Assembly: GCF_018390635.1 (NCBI RefSeq) | Contig: NZ_JAHBGE010000007.1 | Location: 56,536-120,535 of the forward strand | Direction: 5' to 3' | DNA length: 64,000 nucleotides | Source: Ancylobacter lacus | GTDB taxonomy: Bacteria > Pseudomonadota > Alphaproteobacteria > Rhizobiales > Xanthobacteraceae | In this document: piece after piece, positions 9,143 to 18,400 of the stretch | Position numbering within the stretch: the stretch's first letter is position 1 | How the letters are laid out: the number at the start of each line of letters is the position of its first letter | Notes under the pieces: model-generated | Told to the model about the DNA's origin: nothing | The model's database searches: none | Seen by the model: the letters and a program-made list of their open reading frames with translations, nothing else | Translations under genes and position numbers: made by a program

Positions 9143-10192
9143 ATGACTGCCGATCCTCTTCGGCCTGACAGTTCGGCAACGCCGGTTCCGCCCACCCCAC
9201 CGCCTGCCGGCGCCGGCCTGGCGACGGGTATCGTCGCGGTGAGCGTCGCTTCCATCGTCGGGCTGTCCTTGTGGTTTCTGGTCCAGCCGCAGCCTCTCAT
9301 TGTGCAGGGGGAGGCGGATGCCACGCGGATCGACGTGGCGGCGCGGGTGGATGGACGCATCGCCACGCGCCCGGTCGAGCGCGGAGACACGGTCGCCGCC
9401 GGGCAGGTGCTGATCACCATCGACAATCCGCAACTATTGGCGAAGCTTACCGAGGCGAAGGCCGCGAAGGCCGTTGCTGTCGCCGACCTTGCCCGCATCG
9501 AGGTCGGCACACGGGCTGAGGTGGTGGCGGCGCGCAAGGCCGCGATCGCTTCGGCGGACGCCAACGCCAGGCTGGCGCAGCAGACCTATGACCGGACCAG
9601 GGAGCTGACCCAGCGCGGCTTCGCCTCGGTGCAGAAGCTCGACGAGGTGACGGCCTCGCTCGACGTCGCCAATCGCAGCCTGGAGCAGGCGAAGCTCTCC
9701 TATGATGAGGCAACGGCCGGCTACACGGCGGAAGAGCGCGGCGTTGCCAGGGCCAGCGTCGCCAAGGCGGCATCGGCTATCGAGACATTGCGGGCACAGG
9801 TGGCCGAGTTGACCGTGAAGGCCCCCGGCGCGGCGCAGGTCTACCAGATCGGCATCGAGCCCGGCGAATATGTCTCGCCCGGCGTGCCTCTCCTGACGCT
9901 GGTCGATCTCGGCGATGTCTGGCTGCGCTTCGATCTGCGTGAGGACCTGGTAAAGGGCCTGAAAGCCGGCGACCGCTTCGATGCCCGCCTTCCCGCGCTC
10001 GGCGACCGGAAGGTCACCGTGGCGGTGCGTACCATCGCGACACGCGGCGAATACGCCGGCTGGCGGGCGACCCGGGCAACCGGCGACTTCGATTTGCGGA
10101 CCTTCGAGGTGCGCGCCTATCCCGTCGAGCCCCTGCCGGGGCTGCGGCCCGGCATGAGCGTCTATGCCGAATGGCCAGGGGCAGGCCGATGA
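9143..10192 (+). CDS. HlyD-family periplasmic adaptor (membrane fusion protein)
   Basis: 349 aa. A proline-rich cytosolic N-terminus is followed by one transmembrane helix (about residues 28-50). Then come a lipoyl/barrel-sandwich half (RIDVAARVDGRIATRPVERGDTVAAGQVL), an alpha-helical hairpin with Ala/Glu-rich coiled coil (about 115-235), and the returning half (APGAAQVYQIGIEPGEYVSPG). This is the standard adaptor that links an inner-membrane exporter to the periplasm or an outer-membrane channel. It overlaps the following permease (ATGA at 10189). The substrate cannot be told from sequence. Confidence 0.85.
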   Translation: MTADPLRPDSSATPVPPTPPPAGAGLATGIVAVSVASIVGLSLWFLVQPQPLIVQGEADATRIDVAARVDGRIATRPVERGDTVAAGQVLITIDNPQLLAKLTEAKAAKAVAVADLARIEVGTRAEVVAARKAAIASADANARLAQQTYDRTRELTQRGFASVQKLDEVTASLDVANRSLEQAKLSYDEATAGYTAEERGVARASVAKAASAIETLRAQVAELTVKAPGAAQVYQIGIEPGEYVSPGVPLLTLVDLGDVWLRFDLREDLVKGLKAGDRFDARLPALGDRKVTVAVRTIATRGEYAGWRATRATGDFDLRTFEVRAYPVEPLPGLRPGMSVYAEWPGAGR

Positions 10193-12510
10193 CGCCGCCC
10201 GGCTTCGTCGCGGTCGCCGCGCGCGAGGTCGCCTGGATCTGGCGCGACAAGGTGGCTGTGATCCTCGTTCTCGTCGTGCCGCTGCTCGCCTTCACGCTGC
10301 TCACGGCCACCTTCAGCAATGCCGTGGTGCGCAATCTGCGGGTCGATGTGGTCGACGAGGACCGCACGCCGACCTCGACCCTCTTCGTGCAGGCGATCCA
10401 GTCGGCGCCGGGGGTCGAGGTGGCGGAGCGCTCGACCGATCTTGACGGCGCCATGCACGCGGTCCGCGCCGGCAACGCCATTGCCACGGTTTATCTGCCG
10501 CGCAACCTCGAGCGCGATGTGATGGGCGGCCGGCGGCCGCAGGTGGTGATCTTCTACAACAAGCAGTATTTCTCGCCCGGCAATATCGCCGGCAATGCAT
10601 TGCAGGCCGCCGTCTCCGCTGCGGCGAAGGAGCTCGCCGGCCGCTCGGCATCCACGGCGGCCGCGACACCCGGCCCGCTGGTGGTCGAACAATATGTGCT
10701 CAGCAATCCCGCCCTCAACTACGCCCAGTTCCTGCTGCGCGCCATCCTGCCCACCGTGCTGCACGTGCTTGTCGCACTCACCGGCGGCTATGCCGTCGGC
10801 TCGGAATTCTCCTCACGCAGCAAGGACGCGTGGCTGGCCAGCGCCGGCGGCAGCCCGGTGCTGGCGCTCACCGGCAAGCTGGCGCCCTATTTCGCCATCT
10901 ACGCTGTCATGGCGGTGGTGGGTCTGTTCATCATCCACGGCCTTTACGGCGTGCCGTTCCGCGGCGACGCGCTCATGGTCGGCGCGGCCGGCGTGCTGCT
11001 GATCATCGCCTACCTCTCGGTGGGCGCACTGTTCCAGCTCGTCACCCGCAACCTGGCGACGGGATTGTCGCTCACCAGTATCGTCTGCTCGCCCGCCTTC
11101 GGCTTTGCCGGCGTCGGCTTTCCGGTGCTCGCCATGAGCCCGTTCGCGCAGGGTTGGGGCGCGCTGCTGCCGCTGCGCTGGTACATACAGGTCCTGTTCG
11201 ATCAGGCCGCGCGCGGCGTGCCGGTGGCGGATTCCGCGCGACCCTTCACGGTGCTGTCGAGCCTCGCGCTGGTCTATTTCGGCCTCGGCTGGCTGCGGCT
11301 GCGCGCCATCGCGCGGGTGCCGGCGCCGCCGGTACGTGAGGAGCCGGAAGAGCCCGCCGCACGCAGCGGGGTGAGCTCCGCCTTCGCCGCCGAATATGGC
11401 CGCGTTCTGCGCGACCGCGGCGTGTTCAGCCTCGTCGTGGTCGGCCCGATCCTCTATGGCGCGCTCTATCCTCAGCCCTATGTCGGCCAACTGATCCGCG
11501 ACATCCCGATCGCCGTGGTCGACGATGACGGCAGCGAGGTGAGCCGCAGACTTATCGAGACGCTGAACGCGCATGAGGCGGTGGAGGTGGCTCTCAGGCC
11601 GACCACGCTCGCCGAGGCGCAGGCGGCGCTCGGACGGCGCGAGGTGTTCGGCATCCTCTCCATTCCCGCCGGCACCGAGCGCGACATCCTCAAGGGCGAC
11701 GAGGCGCGACTGCCGGCCTTCGTCGATTCGGCCTACTTCCTGCTCTACAACCGTACGCTGCAAGGCCTTCTGGAATCGGCCGGCACGGTGGGCGCCGACC
11801 TGATCTCGCGCGGCGCCCGCAGCGATGGCAGCCTTTATCGGGCCTCGCTGAGCTCAACCTCGCCGGTGGAGATACTCAGCCAGCCGCTGTTCAACCCGAC
11901 CGGCGGCTATGGCAGCTATGTGGTGCCGGCAGCCTTCGTGCTGATCCTGCAGCAGACCCTGCTGCTCGGCGCCGCGACGGTAGGCGGCATCACCTATGAG
12001 CGCGGCGGCGCCGCCGCCCGCCGGCGGCGGGGCGGCATGGCGGCGGTGATTGGACAGGCGCTCGCCCATCTCATGCTCGCGCTGCCCGGCTTCGCGCTCT
12101 ACCTCATCGTCCTGCCGCGGCTCTACGGCTTCTCGGCCGAGGGGCGGCTGCTCGATATGCTGGCGCTGGCGGTACCGTTCATCCTGTCGGTCAGTTTCCT
12201 CGGCCAGTTCGTCGGCGCCTGGTTCCCCCGGCGCGAGACCGCGCTGCTGATGATCATCGCCTTCAGCCTGCCGCTGTTCTTCCTGGTCGGCGTTGCCTGG
12301 CCGCCCGAGGCGATACCCGAGCTGTTGAGGCGGGTCAGCTTTGCCCTGCCGAGCACCTCCGGGATCGACGGGCTGGTGCGGCTCAACCAGATGGGTGCCT
12401 CGCTCGCCGACGTCGCGCACGACTGGCATCGGCTCTGGGTGCTCGCCGCGGTCTATGCCCTTCTCGCGGTTCTCGCGACCCGCCTTTCTACTGCCGGGAG
12501 GAGCCGATGA
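10189..12510 (+). CDS. Fused double ABC-2 type permease
   Basis: 773 aa from the ATG overlapping the upstream stop; an ATG 18 nt earlier is less likely. Two complete ABC-2 permease units are fused. Each has an N-terminal helix, a large periplasmic domain (VVDEDRTPTSTLFV and VVDDDGSEVSRRLIE mark equivalent points) and about five C-terminal helices. The first spans roughly residues 1-375, the second 390-773. The family resembles YhhJ/YbhR-type drug and large-substrate exporters. No Walker A or B motif is present, and no ATPase gene lies within this operon, so the nucleotide-binding partner must be encoded elsewhere or not be used. Confidence 0.85.
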   Translation: MTPPGFVAVAAREVAWIWRDKVAVILVLVVPLLAFTLLTATFSNAVVRNLRVDVVDEDRTPTSTLFVQAIQSAPGVEVAERSTDLDGAMHAVRAGNAIATVYLPRNLERDVMGGRRPQVVIFYNKQYFSPGNIAGNALQAAVSAAAKELAGRSASTAAATPGPLVVEQYVLSNPALNYAQFLLRAILPTVLHVLVALTGGYAVGSEFSSRSKDAWLASAGGSPVLALTGKLAPYFAIYAVMAVVGLFIIHGLYGVPFRGDALMVGAAGVLLIIAYLSVGALFQLVTRNLATGLSLTSIVCSPAFGFAGVGFPVLAMSPFAQGWGALLPLRWYIQVLFDQAARGVPVADSARPFTVLSSLALVYFGLGWLRLRAIARVPAPPVREEPEEPAARSGVSSAFAAEYGRVLRDRGVFSLVVVGPILYGALYPQPYVGQLIRDIPIAVVDDDGSEVSRRLIETLNAHEAVEVALRPTTLAEAQAALGRREVFGILSIPAGTERDILKGDEARLPAFVDSAYFLLYNRTLQGLLESAGTVGADLISRGARSDGSLYRASLSSTSPVEILSQPLFNPTGGYGSYVVPAAFVLILQQTLLLGAATVGGITYERGGAAARRRRGGMAAVIGQALAHLMLALPGFALYLIVLPRLYGFSAEGRLLDMLALAVPFILSVSFLGQFVGAWFPRRETALLMIIAFSLPLFFLVGVAWPPEAIPELLRRVSFALPSTSGIDGLVRLNQMGASLADVAHDWHRLWVLAAVYALLAVLATRLSTAGRSR

Positions 12511-13487
12511 GCGCGGCACGCCGACGTGTCATCGTGGCTGCAATCGCCGGGACGATGGCCAGCGCGGCCCTCCTTGCCGGGGGCCACACCGGCGCGCCGC
12601 CGCCGGCGATCGGCATGGTGCGCCAGACCGAAATCCGCATCGCGCCGGAGACGACCGGCCGGCTCGCTTCGCTCACCGTGGCTCCCGGTCAGAAGGTGAA
12701 GGCCGGGAACGTGCTGGCCGTGCTGAGCAATCCGGAGCTCGCGGCCTCGGTCGAGGAGGCGCGCTCCGCGCTCGCCAGCGCCCGGGCCGAACGCGACCGC
12801 GTTTTCTCAGGCGTGCGCGCGGAGGAGGTGGCGATCGCCGCCCAGGCGGTCGAGACCGCGCAGGCCAATCTGGTGCTGGCGCAGGCTCAGTACGACCGTG
12901 CCGCCACGCTGGCGCCCCAGGGTTATTCCAGCCGTCAGCAGCTCGACGAAGACGCCGCGTCGCTCGCCAAGGCCAAGGCCGATCTCGATCTCAAGCGCGC
13001 CCGGCATGATGAGGTTGAGGCCGGCCCGACCCAGGAAGAGCGGGTTCTGGCAGAGGCCAAAGTCGCGCTGGCGGCGGCGGGCCTCGCCACGCTGGAGGCG
13101 GAGCTCGGCAAACTCACGCTGGTCAGCCCGGCGGATGGAACGGTCGGCATACAGATCGCCGAGCCCGGTGAAATCCTCGTCCCCGGCAAGCCGGCGATGA
13201 CGCTCGAGCCCGGCGGCGAACGGTGGTTCGGCTTCACCCTGCGCGAGGATGCCCTCGGTCCGCTCCGCGTCGGCAGCGACGTGACACTGACCGCTGCCGA
13301 TGGCCATCCTATCCCCGCCAAGGTGACGGAACTTCGTCCGCTCGGCGAGTTCGCGACCTGGCGCGCGGCGCGGGCGGTGGGCGACCACGACCTCAACAGC
13401 TTCCGCCTGCGTGCCGAGCCGACGGCCGCCACGGACACACTCGACCCCGGCATGTCCGTCTGGCTTCCACGCCCCGCCACGCCATAG
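12507..13487 (+). CDS. Second HlyD-family adaptor protein
   Basis: 326 aa, overlapping the permease stop by 4 nt. The N-terminus (MSAARRRVIVAAIAGTMASAALLAGG) is a signal peptide or anchor. Then come a split lipoyl domain (RIAPETTGRLASLTVAPGQKVKAGNVL), an Ala-rich coiled-coil hairpin (about residues 70-200) and the beta-barrel half with ADGTVGIQIAEPGEIL. It is clearly paralogous to the adaptor at 9143. Having two adaptors flank one double permease suggests each permease half recruits its own adaptor, but that is inference. Confidence 0.82.
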   Translation: MSAARRRVIVAAIAGTMASAALLAGGHTGAPPPAIGMVRQTEIRIAPETTGRLASLTVAPGQKVKAGNVLAVLSNPELAASVEEARSALASARAERDRVFSGVRAEEVAIAAQAVETAQANLVLAQAQYDRAATLAPQGYSSRQQLDEDAASLAKAKADLDLKRARHDEVEAGPTQEERVLAEAKVALAAAGLATLEAELGKLTLVSPADGTVGIQIAEPGEILVPGKPAMTLEPGGERWFGFTLREDALGPLRVGSDVTLTAADGHPIPAKVTELRPLGEFATWRAARAVGDHDLNSFRLRAEPTAATDTLDPGMSVWLPRPATP

Positions 13488-13517
13488 GCGACCGCGGCTG
13501 CCCGTGGCGCCATGAAG

Positions 13518-13545
13518 AGGTCGCGCTGACACGTCGGCGCGACCT
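13518..13545. terminator. Candidate bidirectional terminator hairpin
   Basis: AGGTCGCGC-(10 nt)-GCGCGACCT is a perfect 9-bp stem in the 107-bp gap between convergent genes. A second hairpin, GCGGGAT-(11 nt)-ATCCCGC, follows at 13552-13576. Neither has a U-run, so Rho-assisted or structure-only termination is more likely than a classical intrinsic terminator. Confidence 0.5.
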
Positions 13546-13594
13546 GCGGCGGCGGGATATGGGATCGGCATCCCGCGGCCCTGATCCTCAGCCT

Positions 13595-14779
13595 CTATGG
13601 CCGCAGCGCGAGCGATGCTTTCCCGGCGAGAAGGGCATCTACTCCAGCCGACCGGTCATATTCTTCGTCTCCGGCATTCCGTCCATACAGGGCGGCATCC
13701 AACGCGGCTGTCTCGCACCCGCTCACCGGCAGGCCGAGTTCACGGCGGCGGCGGAGATAGGCTTCGGTCGCGCGGCGAAGGGCGAGGAGATCACCGGAGC
13801 GGGCCGCGCGCTTCAGCCGCCGTCGCGTCGGATCGAGGGGAGAGAGACGTCGAAGCAAGCGCCGAAGGTCCGCCCTGTGCCGAGGAGCCAGCCCGGAGAC
13901 GCACAGGCCGAGCCCGGCCGCGATCCCGAGCACCACGGCGATCACCCCCATCGCCGCCTCCCGGGAGGGGAGCCTGACGGTGCCGCTGCGATTGTCGTGG
14001 AAGCTGGCATAGCCGAAGGGCAGAGCGGGGATTTCCGCCGTGCGCATCTCGCGGGTCGCCGTGTCGAACCACGGGAAGGAAACGGGCGGCAGCACCCCGG
14101 GCTCTCCGGTCTTGGGGCGCAGATGCCATTCCCAAACCAGCGTCGTCACCGGGCCGTTAGGTGTCGCCAGCATCTCGCGCTGCTCCGGTGCGGCGAAGCT
14201 GATCAGCCAGGGCTCGCGAAGGACAGGGCGCGGCGGCAGCATATGCGGCAGAGCGCCATCGGCTGTCAGCGTGACACGACGGACCAGGGTTTCCCCGTCG
14301 CGCAGCGCGCCGGGCGCGGCCGAGAGCTCGTCCTTGATCGTCAGGTTGCGCGCCGACAGCGGCGTTCCCCCGGCGGGATAAGGGACGACATCAAGAGTGA
14401 CCGGCGCTGCGGTCACGTCGAGGGGAACACGCAGGTTCTTCTCATCGACCACGGTGAGGTGATGCGTCACCGGCCCGATCGCGAGCGTTCCGGCGTGACG
14501 CGGGAAGAGAGCGAGGTGCCGTTCGAACACCCGGACGGTGCGCCCTCCGATCTCCTCGTCGCGCCACCGGTCGCGCGCCAGTTGCATCCAGTCGTAGCTG
14601 TCCGAGCCGGGGAACGTCAGCGTCTCCAGTGCAATCCGGCTGGTGTATTCGCCCCTCAGCGTCACCGGCAGCATCTCGCCGACGACCGGACGCACGCCCT
14701 CCGGCAGCAGCAGGCGCAGGCCATCCGCATAAGCGTCCCCGGCGAACAGAAGGAGGAACAGGCTCGCCCACCTCACCAT
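13595..14779 (-). CDS. BatD-like membrane protein of the MoxR/VWA operon
   Basis: 394 aa. A signal peptide (MVRWASLFLLLFAGDAYA) is followed by beta-rich periplasmic domains with the BatD-like pattern of GVRPVVGEMLPVTLRGEY and DVVPYPAGG near residues 28 and 145. There is one transmembrane helix at about 277-297 (AMGVIAVVLGIAAGLGLCVSG) and a cytoplasmic Arg-rich tail. BatD-type proteins are thought to present or scaffold the VWA proteins on the periplasmic side. Last gene of the cluster; it overlaps the preceding gene by 7 nt. Family assignment is by architecture and context. Confidence 0.7.
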   Translation of the reverse strand: MVRWASLFLLLFAGDAYADGLRLLLPEGVRPVVGEMLPVTLRGEYTSRIALETLTFPGSDSYDWMQLARDRWRDEEIGGRTVRVFERHLALFPRHAGTLAIGPVTHHLTVVDEKNLRVPLDVTAAPVTLDVVPYPAGGTPLSARNLTIKDELSAAPGALRDGETLVRRVTLTADGALPHMLPPRPVLREPWLISFAAPEQREMLATPNGPVTTLVWEWHLRPKTGEPGVLPPVSFPWFDTATREMRTAEIPALPFGYASFHDNRSGTVRLPSREAAMGVIAVVLGIAAGLGLCVSGLAPRHRADLRRLLRRLSPLDPTRRRLKRAARSGDLLALRRATEAYLRRRRELGLPVSGCETAALDAALYGRNAGDEEYDRSAGVDALLAGKASLALRP

Positions 14780-15405
14780 CTCTCACCCTCCTCGGGCCGC
14801 AGCAGGCCGAGACCCGCCCGCCGCTCATACTCCTTGCGCAGACGCAGGCGCAAGAATTCGCCGGGATCGTCGGCCAGCGTCTCGAGCCACGCATCGGAGG
14901 CCGCGAAGCCGCGTGCCTCGATCGGCTTCTTCCAGGCGGGATCGGGGGTGCCGGCCATGATCGGTGTATCCGTCGATGCGCCGGGGCCGAGACCGCCCGC
15001 GCCCGGCAATCGGCCCGGCACGGTCGACTCGCCCGTCGTCTTCGGCACCATCGCGTCGACCAGATCGCGAACCCGGCGCGCCTCGTCATCGGCTGGGTTG
15101 GCGAAAAGCACGGCGTCGAGATAGGCGACCGAAAGCGCGTGCCGCCCCGTGGCGGCGAGCGTCAGCGCGCGATTGAAGGTTTGGCTGCGCCCCGCCCCGG
15201 CGAAGGCGGCGTCCGCCCCGGCGTAGTCGCCCGCCCGGTACAGTGCGAGCCCTCGTGTCGCCGCGTCGTCCAGCACGCGTGCGGCCGCGCCAGGCGCGCC
15301 GCTGCGCAGCAGAAGGCGCCCCCAGGCGGCGGGGCCGGCGGCGAGCACGCAGGCGAGCCCCGCCACGGCGACGAGCGCGAGACGCAGGCGCACGGCCGAA
15401 TTCAT
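14773..15405 (-). CDS. TPR-like protein of the MoxR/VWA operon (MxaK/BatC type)
   Basis: 210 aa. An N-terminal signal anchor (about residues 5-28) is followed by helix-turn-helix repeats typical of one or two tetratricopeptide units (ATRGLALYRAGDYAGADAAF, then FNRALTLAATGRHALSVAYLD), and then a Pro/Gly linker and a charged tail. In comparable operons such small TPR proteins sit next to the VWA proteins and act as assembly adaptors. The start ATG overlaps the upstream stop (ATGA). Confidence 0.65.
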   Translation of the reverse strand: MNSAVRLRLALVAVAGLACVLAAGPAAWGRLLLRSGAPGAAARVLDDAATRGLALYRAGDYAGADAAFAGAGRSQTFNRALTLAATGRHALSVAYLDAVLFANPADDEARRVRDLVDAMVPKTTGESTVPGRLPGAGGLGPGASTDTPIMAGTPDPAWKKPIEARGFAASDAWLETLADDPGEFLRLRLRKEYERRAGLGLLRPEEGERW

Positions 15406-16286
15406 GCGCGCCTCCGGAACAGGCCCAGCAGCGGCACTCCCGCCAGCGCCGCGAGACAGGGGCCGAGATCGAGGAACGCCAAGGTCGCGAGGGCCGGATC
15501 CCGCTCCAGCGTGCCCCTCTGCGCGAGGCGGCGCAAAACCGCCGAGGGCGCCCGGGCCGGAGCGGCGAGGCTTCCAAGCGCCTCGAGCGCCGCAGCATCG
15601 GCCGAGCCCCCGGCGGACCCGGTCAAGGTGAGGACGGAAAGCCGAACGCCATCGCCGACGAGACGTTCCGCCTCCGCTTGGGCGGCTCCGTCAACGCCGC
15701 CTCCATCGGAGATCAGCACGAGATCGGCGTCCCGGCTGTCGTGCAGCATCTGCCGCGCCAGCGCCAGCGCACTGGCGGGCCGGCTGCCACCGTCCGGCAT
15801 GGTGTCGCGGGCGAGCACGGCGATCTGGCTCTCCAGCGTCGCGGGGTCGGCCGTGGGCGCGGCCACTTCATACGCTTCGCCGGAATAGAGCAGCATCCCG
15901 ACCGGCCGGCCGGCCGCGGCCGTCAGCAGAGCGGCGGCGGCGGCCTGCGCATCGGCGAGGGCCGGGCCTTCCGCTACCGACGGCGACATGTCGAGGGAGA
16001 TCAGGACGGCTCCGCTCCCCGCCAGCACCGGCGCGTCCGCCCGCGGCACGGCGGGACCGCTCAGGCCGAGGCCGAGCAGTGCGGCCGACGCAAGCAGGGC
16101 GATGCGCTGGCGGCGGGTCCCTTCCCGCAGGTGCCCCAGCTCCCGCATCGCCTTCAGCATCGCCGGCGGCATCACCCGTCCCCACCGGTCGGCCTCAGGG
16201 CCACGCCGCCAGTGCCACAAGGCAAGAGCGACGAGCAGCGGCACGACAAGGAGCCACCATGGACGCAGCAGAACGAGCTCGTTCAC
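15402..16286 (-). CDS. VWA-domain membrane protein (MxaL/BatB type)
   Basis: 294 aa from a GTG start that overlaps the upstream stop (GTGA). An in-frame upstream extension lies inside the neighbouring gene. Two N-terminal helices (LVVPLLVALALW and RIALLASAALLGLGL), then a von Willebrand A domain with an intact MIDAS start, DMSPS, and ISDGGGVD later. A hydrophobic C-terminal segment ends in RRRA. It should bind a metal-dependent ligand and be remodelled by the MoxR ATPase. It pairs with the VWA protein encoded just upstream. Confidence 0.8.
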   Translation of the reverse strand: MNELVLLRPWWLLVVPLLVALALWHWRRGPEADRWGRVMPPAMLKAMRELGHLREGTRRQRIALLASAALLGLGLSGPAVPRADAPVLAGSGAVLISLDMSPSVAEGPALADAQAAAAALLTAAAGRPVGMLLYSGEAYEVAAPTADPATLESQIAVLARDTMPDGGSRPASALALARQMLHDSRDADLVLISDGGGVDGAAQAEAERLVGDGVRLSVLTLTGSAGGSADAAALEALGSLAAPARAPSAVLRRLAQRGTLERDPALATLAFLDLGPCLAALAGVPLLGLFRRRA

Positions 16287-17236
16287 CTCCGCCTCCAGCC
16301 GGCGAGCAGCAGCACCAGAGCCAGCGACGCGCCGCCGGGCCACATCCAGAGCGGGCGCCAGTAGCGTAGCGGTGGGCGCTTCATCGGGTTCGGCTCAAGT
16401 TGATCCAACGTCGCGGCCATGGCTTCAAGGTCCGCCATGCTGCGCACCCGGAAACTGGTGCCGCCGCCGACGGCGGCGATCTCCTTCAAGGCCGCGGCGT
16501 CGACGGCATCGCGCGACGCGGGCTGATCCTCGAGATCAGCGGGGCCAAGCGCGATGGTGTGGACCCGCACCCCATGGCTGGCCGCCAGGCGCGCGACCTC
16601 CGTCGCCGGAACCTTGCCGGATGTGTCCACACCGTCCGAGAGCAGGACGACGACCTTTGTGGTGGCTTCGCTCCCCATGATCCGCCGCGTCGCCAGCCCC
16701 AGCCCGTCGGATATGGCGGTGGAACGGCCCGAAATGCCGATCTGGGCGATGTCGATGGCCCGAGCCACGGAAGCGACGTCGAAGGTCGGCGGCTGTGCGA
16801 CATAGGCCCGGTCGCCAAAGATCACGAGCCCGATCCGGTCGCCCTGCCGCGCCGCCACAAAGCGCGTGGCGACGCGCTTGACCGCATCCAGCCGCGAGAG
16901 CGGCTTGCCGTCGAGAACGAAGTCCTCTTTCAGCATGCTGCCGGAAAGGTCGAGGGCCAGCAGGATCTCCCGGCCAGAGGCCGTTACCAGCTCGCGCGTT
17001 GCCGCGACCTGCGGACCGGCAAGCGCCGCCACCAGCGCGATCCAGGCAGCGACAAGAACCGTTTGTCGGCCGCGGTCCTCGGCGCCGCGCGCCGGCAGCG
17101 CCGCCGCGAACGCGCCGGGCGAGACGCGCAGCGCGGTTGCCCCCTGCGCCCGCACGCCGGGAAGGAAGCGCGCGAGCACGGGGAGCGGAAGCAGCAGAAG
17201 GGCCATCGGAAAAGCGAGAGTCATGAATGGAATCAT
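16283..17236 (-). CDS. VWA-domain membrane protein (MxaC/BatA type)
   Basis: 317 aa from the ATG overlapping the previous stop (ATGA); a GTG 12 nt earlier is possible. Two N-terminal transmembrane segments are followed by a VWA domain with the MIDAS motif DLSGS, the characteristic LSRLDAVKRVATRFV helix and LLSDGVDTSG, and a C-terminal helix (about residues 298-314). This is the canonical BatA/MxaC layout. In methylotrophs such genes help insert Ca into methanol dehydrogenase. No dehydrogenase gene is present here, so the client is unknown. Confidence 0.82.
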   Translation of the reverse strand: MIPFMTLAFPMALLLLPLPVLARFLPGVRAQGATALRVSPGAFAAALPARGAEDRGRQTVLVAAWIALVAALAGPQVAATRELVTASGREILLALDLSGSMLKEDFVLDGKPLSRLDAVKRVATRFVAARQGDRIGLVIFGDRAYVAQPPTFDVASVARAIDIAQIGISGRSTAISDGLGLATRRIMGSEATTKVVVLLSDGVDTSGKVPATEVARLAASHGVRVHTIALGPADLEDQPASRDAVDAAALKEIAAVGGGTSFRVRSMADLEAMAATLDQLEPNPMKRPPLRYWRPLWMWPGGASLALVLLLAGWRRR

Positions 17237-17574
17237 CGCCGTGCCCACTTCGCTTTGAGTGCGATGCGCTCGATGGCTTCCGGTGAAAGGGGCGGTGCGC
17301 TGCCATAGGCCATGGCGCGCAGTTCTGCCGGCAGATGGCCGAGAAGGCGGCCTATCGCCAGCACCCGCTCCTGCGGCGGCATCCCCCGCGTGGCGCGGAT
17401 GAGCGCACGGCGGGACGGGCGGTGCGCGAGGAAGGGGCTGGCCAGCAGCGACAGCATCACCGCCAGCAGCAGTCCGGCGCCGAACAGCAGCAGCAGGTCG
17501 GCCGCATTCACCTGCATCAGCGACGGCGGCAGGCGGCCTTCCGGCAAGGCCGCGATGAGCTCAGCCTGCGTCAT
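17233..17574 (-). CDS. DUF4381-like small membrane protein
   Basis: 113 aa from the ATG preceded by a good GAGGTGG Shine-Dalgarno; an upstream ATG at 17598 lies deeper inside the DUF58 gene. One transmembrane helix (about residues 23-45, ADLLLLFGAGLLLAVMLSLLA) and a basic helical C-terminal domain with PPLSPEAIERIALKAKWARR at the end. Position between DUF58 and the first VWA gene is exactly that of DUF4381 proteins in MoxR operons. Function unknown. Confidence 0.65.
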   Translation of the reverse strand: MTQAELIAALPEGRLPPSLMQVNAADLLLLFGAGLLLAVMLSLLASPFLAHRPSRRALIRATRGMPPQERVLAIGRLLGHLPAELRAMAYGSAPPLSPEAIERIALKAKWARR

Positions 17575-18400
17575 GATCGACCACCTCGAGGCCGACATTC
17601 AGCGCGCGGAGACGCTGCGCCAGCGCCGCACGGTCGAACGGGCGCAACTGCGCGAGGCAAGCGAGCGCACCGGCCTGTATGGGGAGCGCAAATGCGGGAG
17701 GCGCCGTCTCGATCGTGTCCAGCGGCAGCATGACCCGGACCTGACGGCGGCGGGCGAGGCGCGCCAATGCCGGCTCGTCTTCCCGCGCGAGGCCCTCGGG
17801 CGACGTGGCGACAAGGACGTCGCCACCGGGCGGAGAAAGGCGCGCGGCGCGGACGAGCGCCTCTTCCAGTGAAGGTGCCTTGACACCACTTTTGAGCGCC
17901 TGATCGTGGCGGCTCGCGAGCATGTGGCTGATGCGGACCATCTGCGGGACGCCGCCGGCCAGCGAGACCGCGGCCACGCCCTCGGCGGTAACGCTGATCG
18001 CTGCCAGCGAGGCTCCCCGCGCCACCGCCTGCCATCCTCGCCGTGCCGCCAGCCGAGCCGCGCGCACCGAGCGCAGCGATGTGCCGGTGCCCCACAGCAT
18101 CGGCGGCCGGTAGTCGACGACCAGCAACAGCGTATCGTCGCGATCCTCGTGAAAGGTGCGGATATGGGGAATGCCGGTCCGGGCCGTGGCGGAAGGGTCG
18201 ATGCGCCGGGCGTCATCGCCCTCGGCGAAGGTGCGGATCTCACGCAGATCCATTCCCGTACCCGGTGCCCGGGTCGGCGCGGCACCCGGTCGACGGGACG
18301 CCGGTTGCGTTCGCCCGGCGGCTGGAGTCCCCTCGCGCAGCGCCAGCAGTTCGCGGGCATGGAGCCGAATTCCCGGCGCCTCGAGCGCGGGGCTCACCAT
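17561..18400 (-). CDS. DUF58 domain protein (MxaS/YeaD2-like)
   Basis: 279 aa. It contains the DUF58 signature where MDLREIRTFAEGDDARRIDPSATARTG aligns with the family core (about residues 49-75), followed by a degenerate VWA-like fold (LLVVDYRPPM). No transmembrane helix is seen. DUF58 proteins accompany MoxR ATPases almost universally and are thought to be cofactors or adaptors. The gene overlaps moxR by 7 nt and the downstream small gene by 14 nt. Confidence 0.85.
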   Translation of the reverse strand: MVSPALEAPGIRLHARELLALREGTPAAGRTQPASRRPGAAPTRAPGTGMDLREIRTFAEGDDARRIDPSATARTGIPHIRTFHEDRDDTLLLVVDYRPPMLWGTGTSLRSVRAARLAARRGWQAVARGASLAAISVTAEGVAAVSLAGGVPQMVRISHMLASRHDQALKSGVKAPSLEEALVRAARLSPPGGDVLVATSPEGLAREDEPALARLARRRQVRVMLPLDTIETAPPAFALPIQAGALACLAQLRPFDRAALAQRLRALNVGLEVVDHDAG

